DNA from: Terrimonas ginsenosidimutans
GTDB taxonomy: Bacteria > Bacteroidota > Bacteroidia > Chitinophagales > Chitinophagaceae
Direction: 5' to 3'
Length of the DNA stretch: 64,000 nucleotides
Assembly (NCBI RefSeq): GCF_022012415.1
Contig: NZ_JAKLTR010000025.1
Location: 1-64,000, forward strand
Part shown: one piece after another, positions 18,595 through 28,254 of the stretch
How positions within the stretch are numbered: the first letter of the stretch is position 1
Layout: every line of letters starts with the position of its first letter
Program-made: the position numbers and the translations under genes
The notes under the pieces: model-generated
Seen by the model: only the letters and a program-made list of their open reading frames with translations
Databases searched by the model: none
Told to the model about the DNA's origin: nothing

Positions 18595-21500
18595 ATGAAG
18601 AAATATATCCTGGCCCTTGTTTGGCTGTTAAGTCTCACTGTTGCACTGCGTGCGCAACAGTATCCTGTACAGGTCAACTCACAGTTGTTGCCCCCGTACA
18701 GTCTGCAGGTAAGTGAGTATTACAGCCCGACAGTAGCGGGCGCTGAAAAGCTGCGCATCATGTTGCTCAACCGTGATCTGCAAAGACCGGTTGTAACAGT
18801 CCGGCTACGGATGATCATTGAAAGCCAGGCGTTGCGTTTACGCACGCGGGAAGATGTGACGTTTCCGTCATTAAGCCTGAACAGTGGCGCGCCGTACTAT
18901 GTGACACCACAGGATCTGACGCAGTATTTCAACCCGAACAATCTTGAGTTCAGCGGTATCAGCCGTGAGCAGTATGAGCAGACCGGCAAACTTCCCGAAG
19001 GTCTTTACAGCTTTTGTATTGAAGCGGTAGAAATAGCTACGGGTACGGTTGTCAGCTCAAAGGGTTGTGCCTATGCCTGGATGACGATGAGTGAACCGCC
19101 GATGCTGAACCTGCCGCGCAAGGGAGAATCTGTAACGCCGAACCTTCCGCAGAACCTCATCTTCAACTGGACGCCGAGACATACGGCCAGTCCGAATGCT
19201 GCATTCACCACGGAATATCAATTCTCGATCGTTGAGGTGAATGATCCTAATATCAACCCGGAAGCAGCGTTCCTATCGCAGCCGGTTCTGTTTACCGATA
19301 ATGTTTCTACCACCACTTATTTATATGATGCGAGCAAGCCGCAACTGATCCCCGGTAAGAAATATGCCTGGCGTGTGCGTGCTGTCATGAAGAACGGTGC
19401 GGAAGATCTCGGTGCTTTCCGCAACGGCGGGATCTCAGAAGTATACTGGTTTACTTACCAGAATACCTGCCAGGTGCCAACAGGCATCAGCGCGACTGTG
19501 CAAGGCCAGCGTGTAACGATCGGCTGGTTGCCGAACCCTGCCCATCTTGAATACAAAGTAGAATACAGGGAAAAGAACGTTGCGAATGCCGCGTGGTTCA
19601 CGGTAACCAATACGGCAACGCAGGCGATGATCTATGACCTGAAGAATTCAACGCAATATGAGTATCGTGTAGGAGCGGCCTGTGAATATGGCCTGTTCAA
19701 CTATAGCAACCTGCTTACGTTCACCACCAACAGCAGTTCATCCAGCAATGTGGAAGCCTGCGGCGATACATCACAACTGACCAATCCCGGACAGGCATTG
19801 CTGACAACATTATTGCCGGGTGACAGTATTTATACAGGAGACTTTACGGTGATCGTAACACAAGTTTCCGGCAGCGGGAATTTTACTGGTGAAGGTTATG
19901 TGAAGGTTCCGTGGCTGGCGAATATGAACCTGGCGGTGAAGTTTACAAGTATTACACTGGATCTGCAGAAGAAACTGGTGCAGGGTGTGGTACAGACGTC
20001 TTATGATCCGAGTGGGGCTGGGATTGCGGATATTGATGAGTATGTGGATGCGTTTACGCCTGGTTATGGGCTCGGAAGCGTGGTGACAGGGGCGGATGCT
20101 GCAGAGCATGATATTCCATTTGCCATTCCGATGCCTGGCGGAATTACCGCGGCCTTCGGTCCGGGATACAATCCGACTACGGGTGTGGGCCCTGTGACTA
20201 TTACTGTTACTCCTAGCGGTGGCGGCAGTTCGACAACTATCACGGAAGATCAGTTGCCAACTACTATCAAAGATGCCGGTGGTAATATTTACCAGGTAGG
20301 TAAAGATGGTACGGTAAAAAGTATTGGTAAATCTGGCGGCGAGCAGTTGCTGAAGACTGCGAATAAGTCTCATATTGATGCTGATAAAGCGATTGTGAAG
20401 TTTGTTGACTACCCGGAAAAACAGATCTATTCATTTGATGCATGGCAGGAGGCCTATAAAAAGAGTGGAACGTTCAATAAGGAATATGAGAGACTGAATA
20501 ATGATTATTATGTTCCTTCAAAAGCGATTGCGCCGACAGTCACAGATTATCTTAAAGCTGTAGTGACGATCAAGGATACCACGATCAAAGCGGACAGTAT
20601 AAAGTTCGTGAATGGCAAAGGAACGATCTATGCAAGTACAAAACTTTCCAACGGTGTTTATGAAATTGCTGTTGTAGGTGGTCCTGAGCGGGATGCACAG
20701 GAGATCTATGCGGTGTATTCTAAAGCAGGAAGTAAAACTCTGAACCTGGGTAAAGTGTTGGTAGCAAGTTACCCGTTGCTGAAGAAGAAACTTGTACTTG
20801 TTCCGGTTGCAGGCGGTGTAGTGAATAAGGCTGCGGTGGAAGAAAAGATCAACAGCATTTATAACAAGATCAATGTGCAGTGGGAAGTGGTACAGGACAC
20901 TGAATTTGATTATAAAGGTTGGGATCTGGATGGTAACAACAAGCTTAGTGTGAATGGCAGCAGTTTCTGGAGTACGCTGACCGACGAGATGAAGTTGTTG
21001 AACAATGCTTACAGGGCCAGCCGGAAAGTGGAAGAGCAAACCATATACCTGTTTGTGCTGAATCAGGCAGCTGAATCAACTGACAACGTACAGATCCTGG
21101 GTGATATGCCGAGATCACGTCAGTTTGGTTATCTATTTACAGCTACAGGAGATGCGAATCTTCATGCGAAAACAGCAGCGCATGAGCTGGGGCATGGGGT
21201 GTTTAATCTGAAGCACGTATTTGAAATCGGGGAATTGACGAAAGGATTGATCACGCCGGCGAATGTGATGGATTATCCTTCGGGAGATCATTTTTCGAAG
21301 GTGCAGTGGAATTATATTCATGATCCGGCGCTCGTTGTTAGCTTCTTCGAGAAGGATGAGGCGGCGCAGAATCAGATCGTAGTAATTGATAAGAAGTTCC
21401 TGAATACGGATCAGACGAGTGTATCATTTCTGGCAAAGAATGGAACGATTCTGTCTATTCCTCATGCGCAGTTGAATTCTGTGGAGTTCAGTTATGGATC

Positions 21501-24500
21501 GGTTACGGCTCCGAATCAGGATGCGCGCGCAGGGCTGGCTTACCAGTTTTCGACAGCTGAAGGATTATTGCATGCGTTTACTTTAAAAAATGGAAACGCA
21601 TACGATAAATACAAATACGATATTGCTTCAAAAACCTATAAGAAGGATCCTGGGGGCCAGGCATATACAAATACAGTTGATTTTAACGGTGTTGATGGAT
21701 TTATTTTCCCGATGCCTTGTGGTGACCGGTATACGCTGTATAAGTTTGCGAAAGGTACGATCACTGCGTATGCTGCAGGAGCAGGAAGTACGCTTGAATT
21801 TGCAGACCTTGGAAATATCTTTCAGCCATTCATTCTCCAGCTTCCGGTAAAGATAAATAATGAAGTTGTTAAACAGGCAGTGGCAGGACAAGTGTATGAG
21901 AGCTGTTTATGGTGCAGGGATGAGGTGACCGTACAAATGACTGCAAGCTATTGTGAAAAGCCAGAGTTATGGTACATCGATAAGGCGGCTCAACTGCGTG
22001 TCATTTTCCCCGAGTATTTTAAACAATTTACCCAAACCGATGAACATTGGGCGAATCCGGTTGCCAGAACTTATGTATCGCCGGGTTCGGGAATGGGGTA
22101 CGGTAGTACTTCTAACACAACTCCTGCTACAAATTGGGCATGGGGGAAATATCTTGCTGATAATCCTTCGGTGGCTGCGTTATATAATTCTACATACGAT
22201 TCTGATCGCCGAAGTTATTTTTCTACTTTTTGTTATAAGCTTAGAGATTACATCGACACGGCGATTATCAACTCTGGTCAATTCTGGACTAATTTATCTG
22301 AGACCACACCTGTCCAGGATGTTGTAAGTCATTTGTACAGAGAGCCGCTATTTCAGACGGGTAAGGCCCCATTAGCGAAAAGACAGTTGGCGTTAAAAAT
22401 CTTAACTACCGGAAGTGTTTTAGAATATAAAGAAGATGCTGTAATTAAAATTCTTTCTTCTGTTGAAGTGAATGATCAGTCTGCTATGCTAAGCTACCTG
22501 GCTTCAGACATTACAATGAAGAAGGTTTTTGAGAAGTTTGACGACTTTGGTGGGAAAGACAATTTTACAAAAGTTGTTACGCTGATCAGTTCTTTCATTA
22601 CTGACACAACGATCAATACAGAGGCGATCAAGCTTATTTCTGATACGCTTCAGGCTCCAAGATACATTAGTGTAGATCTTGATCTTTGGGATAATCGTCA
22701 GACCGATGGGTACAATATAACAGCTGATAATAAAGTTGAGTTTTATAATAAAGTCCGGACACAAATTGATGGAGATGATCCGAGATATGGTTCTACAACG
22801 CAGAACCAGGTTTTCCTGACCGTCCCTTACAGTCAGATGGTTCCTATCAAGTTCTGGACTGATTTTGACCTGGGAAATGGCACCAGGTTCAGAAAAGGGC
22901 AGATTGTGCCGATTCCCGCCATATATGCAGCATTGCTTCTTCATAAATCGGGTGCCGAATTGTTTTCAAAAAAGGCTTGGTTGCTTGTGGACGGTGTAAT
23001 GTTGGTTGTTGGGGTCGGAGAAGTAAAAATATTATTCTCAACAGCAAGTTGGCTTCGTAAAGCCATGGTGGTTAGTAATCTGGCTTCTTCAACAGTTGGC
23101 ATTATTAACGAAATAGCATCTGATGGGGCAATACCGCCAGAAATAAAAGACAGGATCAGGATCAGTTGTATGCTGCTTCAGTTGCCTGACGCGATCCGCG
23201 GGATCTCAGAAGTTGGAGGGATGTTGAAAAGAACCTCGCGTGAGGCTGGGGAATATGCAGATCTCAGGCGGGGAGTGTCAGAAAGAGCGATGGAGAGACT
23301 TAATCAGATCAAGAACCTGATTGACGGACCGGCGGATTATATTGATGATGCAGCGCAGCTTAGCAGAAGAGTAGCAGCATTGGGCTCTGGAGATGTAAAA
23401 AGTGTAAAACAGTGGCTTGGTGCAATAGGACAGTCAGATTCCAGGTTTTACGTTGTTGCACACAGCGATGGCAAAAACTTTAGTGTAATAACGAAGACGG
23501 GTGAAGAAACTGTATTGAATCACCGGTCTCTGGCAAAATGGATTGAAAGCAAGTCCCCGGCGGCGAATAGTGATATCGTGCTGCTTTCGTGCGCTGATCT
23601 GGAAACGGCCCAGAATTTAAGTAATAAGTTAAACAGGAAAGTTATTGCGAGCGACGGTACTGTTTCAGTTCATAGTGACGGAGGAATATCCAGCGATGCC
23701 CAGTTTAGAGAACTAAAGCCATTTCAACAGGCAGTTGAATACACGGGTCAGTTTTTGACGCCCGCGGCGAATTCTTCGAAAGTCACATTATTAAGTGGAT
23801 GGAGGAAATTCATCAATGATCTGGAGGACTGGGATCAAAGTATGAAGACCGCTTTAAATGCTGATATAAGCGCTTCTCCGGAATTAAAAGTTTTGTTTAC
23901 CAATTCAGGAAACAAGGTAGAGCTGGCAGAAGCGTGGAAATTGCTTAAAGAGGCGGACCGTACTGGTGGTACAAATGTGGCTAACGGGCTTGTCAGAAAT
24001 CCACAGGCGATCGAAGCTTTGGCAAGAATCCGTAAAAATCCTAATCTTGCAAAGTATGATCTAACCCCAGAAATTCTGGCGAGAGCAAAAGCGTGGGGAA
24101 ACTCAAATGTCACTGATATATCTTTCGCTGATGTCATAAACCTGATGGATGGCTTTATGACAAACGCGCAGAAGAATAATATTGAGATTTTAAACGGGAA
24201 GTACCTTTTTGCACGTTTTGTACATGATAATCCAAACGATATGCAGGCAGTGTACTGGATTATGGAGGATATAGTAAATGATGCGAGTACTTTTAAAGGA
24301 TCTAAGATTCAGATTGAACGTATCGTTGAGAATGGAAGAGTCGATGTCTTTCGCCACGATCCAATTTTGTATTTGGAGTATAAATGGTATAGTGGAAGCA
24401 ATCGTATTCCTAAAAATGTATTTCTTGAGGAGTTTGTACAACGCGATTTGGGTAATATGGTTAGTATTGATAATATACAGTGGCGGGTTAAAGGCAACCG

Positions 24501-24678
24501 GCTAACGAAAGAGAACGTAAAGGAATTTCTTTTGTCACCTGAGGGAAAGGTTGCGCTGGAGAAACTTCCGGAAACTAAGAAAGCAAGTTTATTCCCCGGA
24601 TATCAATCTGAGGATGAGTTAACGGATCTTCATATAAAGAATTTTGTAGAGGTGAACTATTCGAATATTTTTAAATAA
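18595..24678 (+). CDS. Giant multidomain polymorphic-toxin-like secreted protein (2027 aa)
   Basis: Signal peptide at 1-21. Residues 22-290 resemble the TANFOR-like N-terminus of large Bacteroidota FN3 proteins; an FN3 module lies near 295-380. A metalloprotease-like site HELGHGVFNLKH (H863, E864, H867, H874) is followed by NVMDYPSGDHF, like a metzincin Met-turn. A hydrophobic pre-toxin segment lies near 1460-1510 (LLVDGVMLVVGVGEVKILF). A His/Cys module follows: H1623 in VVAHSDG and C1666 in VLLSCADLETAQNL, then KVIASDG, as in caspase/C80-like peptidases of toxin proteins. The C-terminal module (about 1800-2027) has D1917 and E1928-x-K1930, a PD-(D/E)xK-like nuclease motif. No type IX sorting domain is seen. 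Domain names rest on motifs only; the role as an inter-cell toxin is inferred. Confidence 0.75.
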   Translation: MKKYILALVWLLSLTVALRAQQYPVQVNSQLLPPYSLQVSEYYSPTVAGAEKLRIMLLNRDLQRPVVTVRLRMIIESQALRLRTREDVTFPSLSLNSGAPYYVTPQDLTQYFNPNNLEFSGISREQYEQTGKLPEGLYSFCIEAVEIATGTVVSSKGCAYAWMTMSEPPMLNLPRKGESVTPNLPQNLIFNWTPRHTASPNAAFTTEYQFSIVEVNDPNINPEAAFLSQPVLFTDNVSTTTYLYDASKPQLIPGKKYAWRVRAVMKNGAEDLGAFRNGGISEVYWFTYQNTCQVPTGISATVQGQRVTIGWLPNPAHLEYKVEYREKNVANAAWFTVTNTATQAMIYDLKNSTQYEYRVGAACEYGLFNYSNLLTFTTNSSSSSNVEACGDTSQLTNPGQALLTTLLPGDSIYTGDFTVIVTQVSGSGNFTGEGYVKVPWLANMNLAVKFTSITLDLQKKLVQGVVQTSYDPSGAGIADIDEYVDAFTPGYGLGSVVTGADAAEHDIPFAIPMPGGITAAFGPGYNPTTGVGPVTITVTPSGGGSSTTITEDQLPTTIKDAGGNIYQVGKDGTVKSIGKSGGEQLLKTANKSHIDADKAIVKFVDYPEKQIYSFDAWQEAYKKSGTFNKEYERLNNDYYVPSKAIAPTVTDYLKAVVTIKDTTIKADSIKFVNGKGTIYASTKLSNGVYEIAVVGGPERDAQEIYAVYSKAGSKTLNLGKVLVASYPLLKKKLVLVPVAGGVVNKAAVEEKINSIYNKINVQWEVVQDTEFDYKGWDLDGNNKLSVNGSSFWSTLTDEMKLLNNAYRASRKVEEQTIYLFVLNQAAESTDNVQILGDMPRSRQFGYLFTATGDANLHAKTAAHELGHGVFNLKHVFEIGELTKGLITPANVMDYPSGDHFSKVQWNYIHDPALVVSFFEKDEAAQNQIVVIDKKFLNTDQTSVSFLAKNGTILSIPHAQLNSVEFSYGSVTAPNQDARAGLAYQFSTAEGLLHAFTLKNGNAYDKYKYDIASKTYKKDPGGQAYTNTVDFNGVDGFIFPMPCGDRYTLYKFAKGTITAYAAGAGSTLEFADLGNIFQPFILQLPVKINNEVVKQAVAGQVYESCLWCRDEVTVQMTASYCEKPELWYIDKAAQLRVIFPEYFKQFTQTDEHWANPVARTYVSPGSGMGYGSTSNTTPATNWAWGKYLADNPSVAALYNSTYDSDRRSYFSTFCYKLRDYIDTAIINSGQFWTNLSETTPVQDVVSHLYREPLFQTGKAPLAKRQLALKILTTGSVLEYKEDAVIKILSSVEVNDQSAMLSYLASDITMKKVFEKFDDFGGKDNFTKVVTLISSFITDTTINTEAIKLISDTLQAPRYISVDLDLWDNRQTDGYNITADNKVEFYNKVRTQIDGDDPRYGSTTQNQVFLTVPYSQMVPIKFWTDFDLGNGTRFRKGQIVPIPAIYAALLLHKSGAELFSKKAWLLVDGVMLVVGVGEVKILFSTASWLRKAMVVSNLASSTVGIINEIASDGAIPPEIKDRIRISCMLLQLPDAIRGISEVGGMLKRTSREAGEYADLRRGVSERAMERLNQIKNLIDGPADYIDDAAQLSRRVAALGSGDVKSVKQWLGAIGQSDSRFYVVAHSDGKNFSVITKTGEETVLNHRSLAKWIESKSPAANSDIVLLSCADLETAQNLSNKLNRKVIASDGTVSVHSDGGISSDAQFRELKPFQQAVEYTGQFLTPAANSSKVTLLSGWRKFINDLEDWDQSMKTALNADISASPELKVLFTNSGNKVELAEAWKLLKEADRTGGTNVANGLVRNPQAIEALARIRKNPNLAKYDLTPEILARAKAWGNSNVTDISFADVINLMDGFMTNAQKNNIEILNGKYLFARFVHDNPNDMQAVYWIMEDIVNDASTFKGSKIQIERIVENGRVDVFRHDPILYLEYKWYSGSNRIPKNVFLEEFVQRDLGNMVSIDNIQWRVKGNRLTKENVKEFLLSPEGKVALEKLPETKKASLFPGYQSEDELTDLHIKNFVEVNYSNIFK

Positions 24679-24685
24679 AACAAGT

Positions 24686-25699
24686 ATGATCAAGCTGAAG
24701 AAAGTACAGAGGGATCTGCCGACTGATCTTTATATTTCCTGGGGAATTATTTTCATAGAAAAAGAGAATAAAGTTTTTGCCTTGAGTTCAGATATGCAAC
24801 CGGAGTTATTCTTCGAGGGCACTCAGAAAGCGAAGATTATTTTTTCTGAGAATGAAAGTCTGGTAGTAGCGCAAGGTAACGCTGTTGTGTTGTTTAAGGA
24901 TCCTAATACTCAGGTGAGTATTCCGCTTGAAAAACCTAGGCAGATTAGATTGATTTATCCAGAAGGGATTGTTTTAAGAGCGGGGAGTGAAGATGTTCGT
25001 GATATAAGAAATATTGATTTTAACGGAAATATTTTCTGGAAGCTAGATTTAACGGACCCTGTTATTGCCAAGCTTTCCGGAATTCATACGCTTATTTTTC
25101 ATAATCAAATTTCCAAAGATGTTAGTGCATATAATCTAAATGATGGCACATTGCTTTGGCATTGTAGCTTGAGGCAGCTATTTGCAAAAGCAAAGTCCAT
25201 TTATCCTGAGTATACTGTCAATACAGATGATAGATTATTCCTTTCAATAACCGCCGAAAATGAGCCGGGAGTTACATTGGTATTGGATAAAATGACCGGT
25301 AACATCATTGCTTCTTTGCCAGGTAATAATGGTTTCATGAAGCAATTCGGAAATAAGATATACGCCGTAAAGGGAGCAACTGGATTGATTGTGATTGACA
25401 TACTTTCTCTCTCAGTTGAATCATATAGTTTCGATCAGTTGTTGACCCCATTGGGCATTGTACTGCATACCCTGAACTTTTTTGTTACTGAAGAAAATCT
25501 ATTCTATTTCGCTGAAGGGTTCCCCGGAAAGATGAATAGAATTGGTATTATAGACTTAGATAAGGGTAGATTGCTACAAACTGTCGACGTTGAAAATACT
25601 GATCAGGTGGGGCAAAGTATCAGGCTGGTTATTCCAATTGACGATAGGTTATATGTGCAGACCTCTGACAACTCATTACACTTGTTTCAGATAGAATGA
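24686..25699 (+). CDS. Cytosolic beta-propeller protein, candidate immunity protein
   Basis: A 337-aa protein with no signal peptide or membrane helix. It is built from repeated four-strand units (for example VLDKMTGNIIASLPG, NKIYAVKGATGLIVIDI, IGIIDLDKGRLLQTVDV, DRLYVQTSDNSLHLFQ), which fits a PQQ-like or WD40-like propeller. The start is 7 bp after the toxin-like gene. Base composition is visibly more A/T-rich than in the genes at 8-20 kb and matches the toxin C-terminus. A non-secreted gene directly after a secreted toxin is the usual place for an immunity gene. I recognise no named immunity family, so this is inference from context. Confidence 0.6.
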   Translation: MIKLKKVQRDLPTDLYISWGIIFIEKENKVFALSSDMQPELFFEGTQKAKIIFSENESLVVAQGNAVVLFKDPNTQVSIPLEKPRQIRLIYPEGIVLRAGSEDVRDIRNIDFNGNIFWKLDLTDPVIAKLSGIHTLIFHNQISKDVSAYNLNDGTLLWHCSLRQLFAKAKSIYPEYTVNTDDRLFLSITAENEPGVTLVLDKMTGNIIASLPGNNGFMKQFGNKIYAVKGATGLIVIDILSLSVESYSFDQLLTPLGIVLHTLNFFVTEENLFYFAEGFPGKMNRIGIIDLDKGRLLQTVDVENTDQVGQSIRLVIPIDDRLYVQTSDNSLHLFQIE

Positions 25700-25787
25700 G
25701 ATTATTGTAGTCAGATAGTGTCATCGTGAAAGAAATTGCTTTAGATATTGTACTCTGGTCTTACTGTTTTAATCCATACCGTTGAAA

Positions 25788-26888
25788 ATGATATTAAGGG
25801 CTTTCATTTATGTGGGTTTTTCTTTTTTGGGCCTTACTGCATTCGCTCAAAAACCAACCGCCACCGACTACGACTACTCCAATAAAAAAGTAGTCCTGCC
25901 GGCCATCATCCAAAACCTCACAAAAGACAACCGATACGCCATCAGCGTTCCGCGGCAACTGTCTTACTGGGGTAGGGAAGATGAGATCCTCACAGAGATC
26001 TGGAACCCTATCGCCACCGTTATGGAACTCTCCGCCAAACTCCACCAGGTGAAATACGATTACAAATTTGAGATCGTTGCCAGTGGAATGTCTGATATGC
26101 GGGGACAAATGGCCAGGAAGATAGTCACCGAACTTACCGGCACTGACAATATCAAACGCGAGGCAAGAGGATTCGTGCGCGACTTCACCTGCCGCTTTCC
26201 CTGCACACTCTATATCCGGAATGAAAAGGATTCACTGCTGCAGACCATCGAGATCGCTTCCAAGGATGAAGTATTCACGGCTACTATGCACCGCGATTTC
26301 CTGATGGTGGAAAATAAACCGCCGTATCTCAAACCTGAAAATCCCTATTTCTCCGAAAAGGAATTGATGGATGCGGAAACAATGTATCATGATGCGCTCG
26401 CAAAGAAGATCGAGCAGGTAGTGGCATCGAAAGTACTGGAGCGGGCAAGAGCAGCCATCAGCCACCTCTTCCGCGATTATAATACGTATAAGCAAACGTA
26501 TGGCTGGGGTTTTGTAAAAACAAAGAACCGGGTAAACGACTATAACGATCTTGACCAGGCAGTTGCCCGTTTTAGAGTGGCGCTGGACTCCCTGGAGAAG
26601 GGAAACTTCGCGTTCAGCCGCAATGTTTGTGATTCATTAGGCGTTATATATGCAGGTGTGCTGCAGGCAAACGAAGCCCGCGTTGATAAGAATGTAAAAG
26701 AGATCCTTTATTATAATCTTAGTCATGTGAACCTGCTCTCAGGACATTTTGCAGAAGCACGTGAATACTATAAACAGTTTATCCAATCCGGAGTATCCGA
26801 ACGTTCGCCACTGGCTTATGAACTGAAAGGCCGTATCGAACTCTTCGAATTCTACGGAAAAATCAAATCCTCTGTAAAAGCCGGCTAA
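25788..26888 (+). CDS. Exported protein of unknown function with helical repeat C-terminus
   Basis: The start is put at ATG 25788 (a TTG lies two codons upstream), giving a signal peptide ending LTAFAQ and about 366 aa. Residues about 25-170 are mixed, with no recognised domain. Residues about 185-360 are helical and TPR-like (VARFRVALDSLEKGNFAFSR, EILYYNLSHVNLLSGHFAEA). No enzyme motif is seen. It is followed after 2 bp by a PKD lipoprotein and then a beta-barrel, so the three probably act together in the envelope. It is 88 bp after the candidate immunity gene on the same strand; whether it belongs to the toxin operon is open. Confidence 0.65.
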   Translation: MILRAFIYVGFSFLGLTAFAQKPTATDYDYSNKKVVLPAIIQNLTKDNRYAISVPRQLSYWGREDEILTEIWNPIATVMELSAKLHQVKYDYKFEIVASGMSDMRGQMARKIVTELTGTDNIKREARGFVRDFTCRFPCTLYIRNEKDSLLQTIEIASKDEVFTATMHRDFLMVENKPPYLKPENPYFSEKELMDAETMYHDALAKKIEQVVASKVLERARAAISHLFRDYNTYKQTYGWGFVKTKNRVNDYNDLDQAVARFRVALDSLEKGNFAFSRNVCDSLGVIYAGVLQANEARVDKNVKEILYYNLSHVNLLSGHFAEAREYYKQFIQSGVSERSPLAYELKGRIELFEFYGKIKSSVKAG

Positions 26889-26890
26889 TT

Positions 26891-28219
26891 ATGAAACCGC
26901 TTTTGATCCTATCCATGCTAAGCCTGGGCTTCTTTGCGTGCCGTAAAGAAGTGTCCACCAATGTCACAACTGACTTCAGTTATGAAGTCGTTGATGACAG
27001 CTATACCACACCTGTACAGGTGAAGTTTGTCAACAAAACATCTGGCGCTTTATTTTACAAATGGACTTTCCCCGGTGGAAGCCCTGCTGTATACGACAAG
27101 AAGGACCCGGGTATCGTGACCTTCGATACAACAGGTGAGATCACGATCAAACTTGAAGCCTGGAATGACGAACAGCGGGTGGAGAAAGAGATCAAAATCG
27201 TTATTGACAGCCCGGTGGAGGCTGGTTTTAATATCACCGCCCAACAGAATGCATTTGGTCCGAGCGACTTTGTTATTACTTCAACAACTTCAGGAGCTAC
27301 AGAATATAACTGGCTTTTCGAAAATGGCTCACCTTCTTCTGCTACCGGCAGTAGTCCTGCGCCGGTTCACTATGATCAGCCCGGTACTTATCGCATCTTC
27401 CTTGAGGCAAAGAATGCGCGTGGTGTAAAAGATACTTTATCCAAGTGGATCACGGTCTATCCGGCATTATCCGCCGCATTCGATATCGAACCATCATTCG
27501 ACGATGATGATTACGAAGCCCCGCTTGTTGCCACACTTCATAATAAAACCACCAGCGCTACGTCTCACAAGTGGACGGTCAATGGCGGCGTGGTCGCAGG
27601 CAGCAGTGATTCTATTTCTTCGATCAGGTTTGACCATCCCGGCACATATACAGTGGTATACGAAAGCTCCAATGGGAAACAATCTGAAACCGTAACACGT
27701 ACGATCACTGTAAAACCTAATTCGGGCTTGCGTACTGTGGCAGACGTGAAGCTGGGCATCAATACTGCCCATGCATCCGTGGGAAGTTTTTATTCGACAA
27801 GCCTGCGTAAAGTTTTTAAAAAAGAAGAAGTAAATAACAGCAATGGTAATAAGATCGATATCGTTTTCTTTGGATTGAATGACGGTTTTTCCTTTAACCA
27901 GTTCATCAATCCGGCCAGTGCAGCCACGTGGACCTTTGATGCCATACCCGGCGCAACGGTGACCAGTGTTATCAATAAGCAGGAGGAAACAAGTGTGCAG
28001 TTATCTGCCGCCGCATTTGATCAGTTAAATAACGGAAGTGCATTGAACGCTATTTCAGTTCCTCCGAATAACGCTGATGCCTCATTCAATGCGACACTTC
28101 CGCGTATTGTGTTGTTTAAAAATGCTGAAGGAAAAAAAGGAGCGATCAAAGTCAAACAGTTCGTACAAGCCGGACTGTACAGCTATATCATTTGTGATAT
28201 TAAATTTCAGAAGGAATAG
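26891..28219 (+). CDS. PKD-domain lipoprotein
   Basis: A 442-aa protein with a lipoprotein signal (MKPLLILSMLSLGFFAC, lipid on C17, then RKE). Three PKD-like domains follow at about 27-105, 108-190 and 195-275. Each has the pattern (Y/H)(K/N)W near the middle and D-x-P/T-G-x-(Y/I) before the last strand (TFDTTGEITIKLEA, HYDQPGTYRIFLEA, RFDHPGTYTVVYES). Residues about 285-440 form an unassigned C-terminal domain. PKD domains bind proteins or glycans at the cell surface. The start codon is 2 bp after the preceding stop, implying translational coupling, and the beta-barrel gene begins 35 bp downstream. Confidence 0.8.
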   Translation: MKPLLILSMLSLGFFACRKEVSTNVTTDFSYEVVDDSYTTPVQVKFVNKTSGALFYKWTFPGGSPAVYDKKDPGIVTFDTTGEITIKLEAWNDEQRVEKEIKIVIDSPVEAGFNITAQQNAFGPSDFVITSTTSGATEYNWLFENGSPSSATGSSPAPVHYDQPGTYRIFLEAKNARGVKDTLSKWITVYPALSAAFDIEPSFDDDDYEAPLVATLHNKTTSATSHKWTVNGGVVAGSSDSISSIRFDHPGTYTVVYESSNGKQSETVTRTITVKPNSGLRTVADVKLGINTAHASVGSFYSTSLRKVFKKEEVNNSNGNKIDIVFFGLNDGFSFNQFINPASAATWTFDAIPGATVTSVINKQEETSVQLSAAAFDQLNNGSALNAISVPPNNADASFNATLPRIVLFKNAEGKKGAIKVKQFVQAGLYSYIICDIKFQKE

Positions 28220-28254
28220 AACCGCTCTACGCCACCAGAACCAAAACCGTATCC

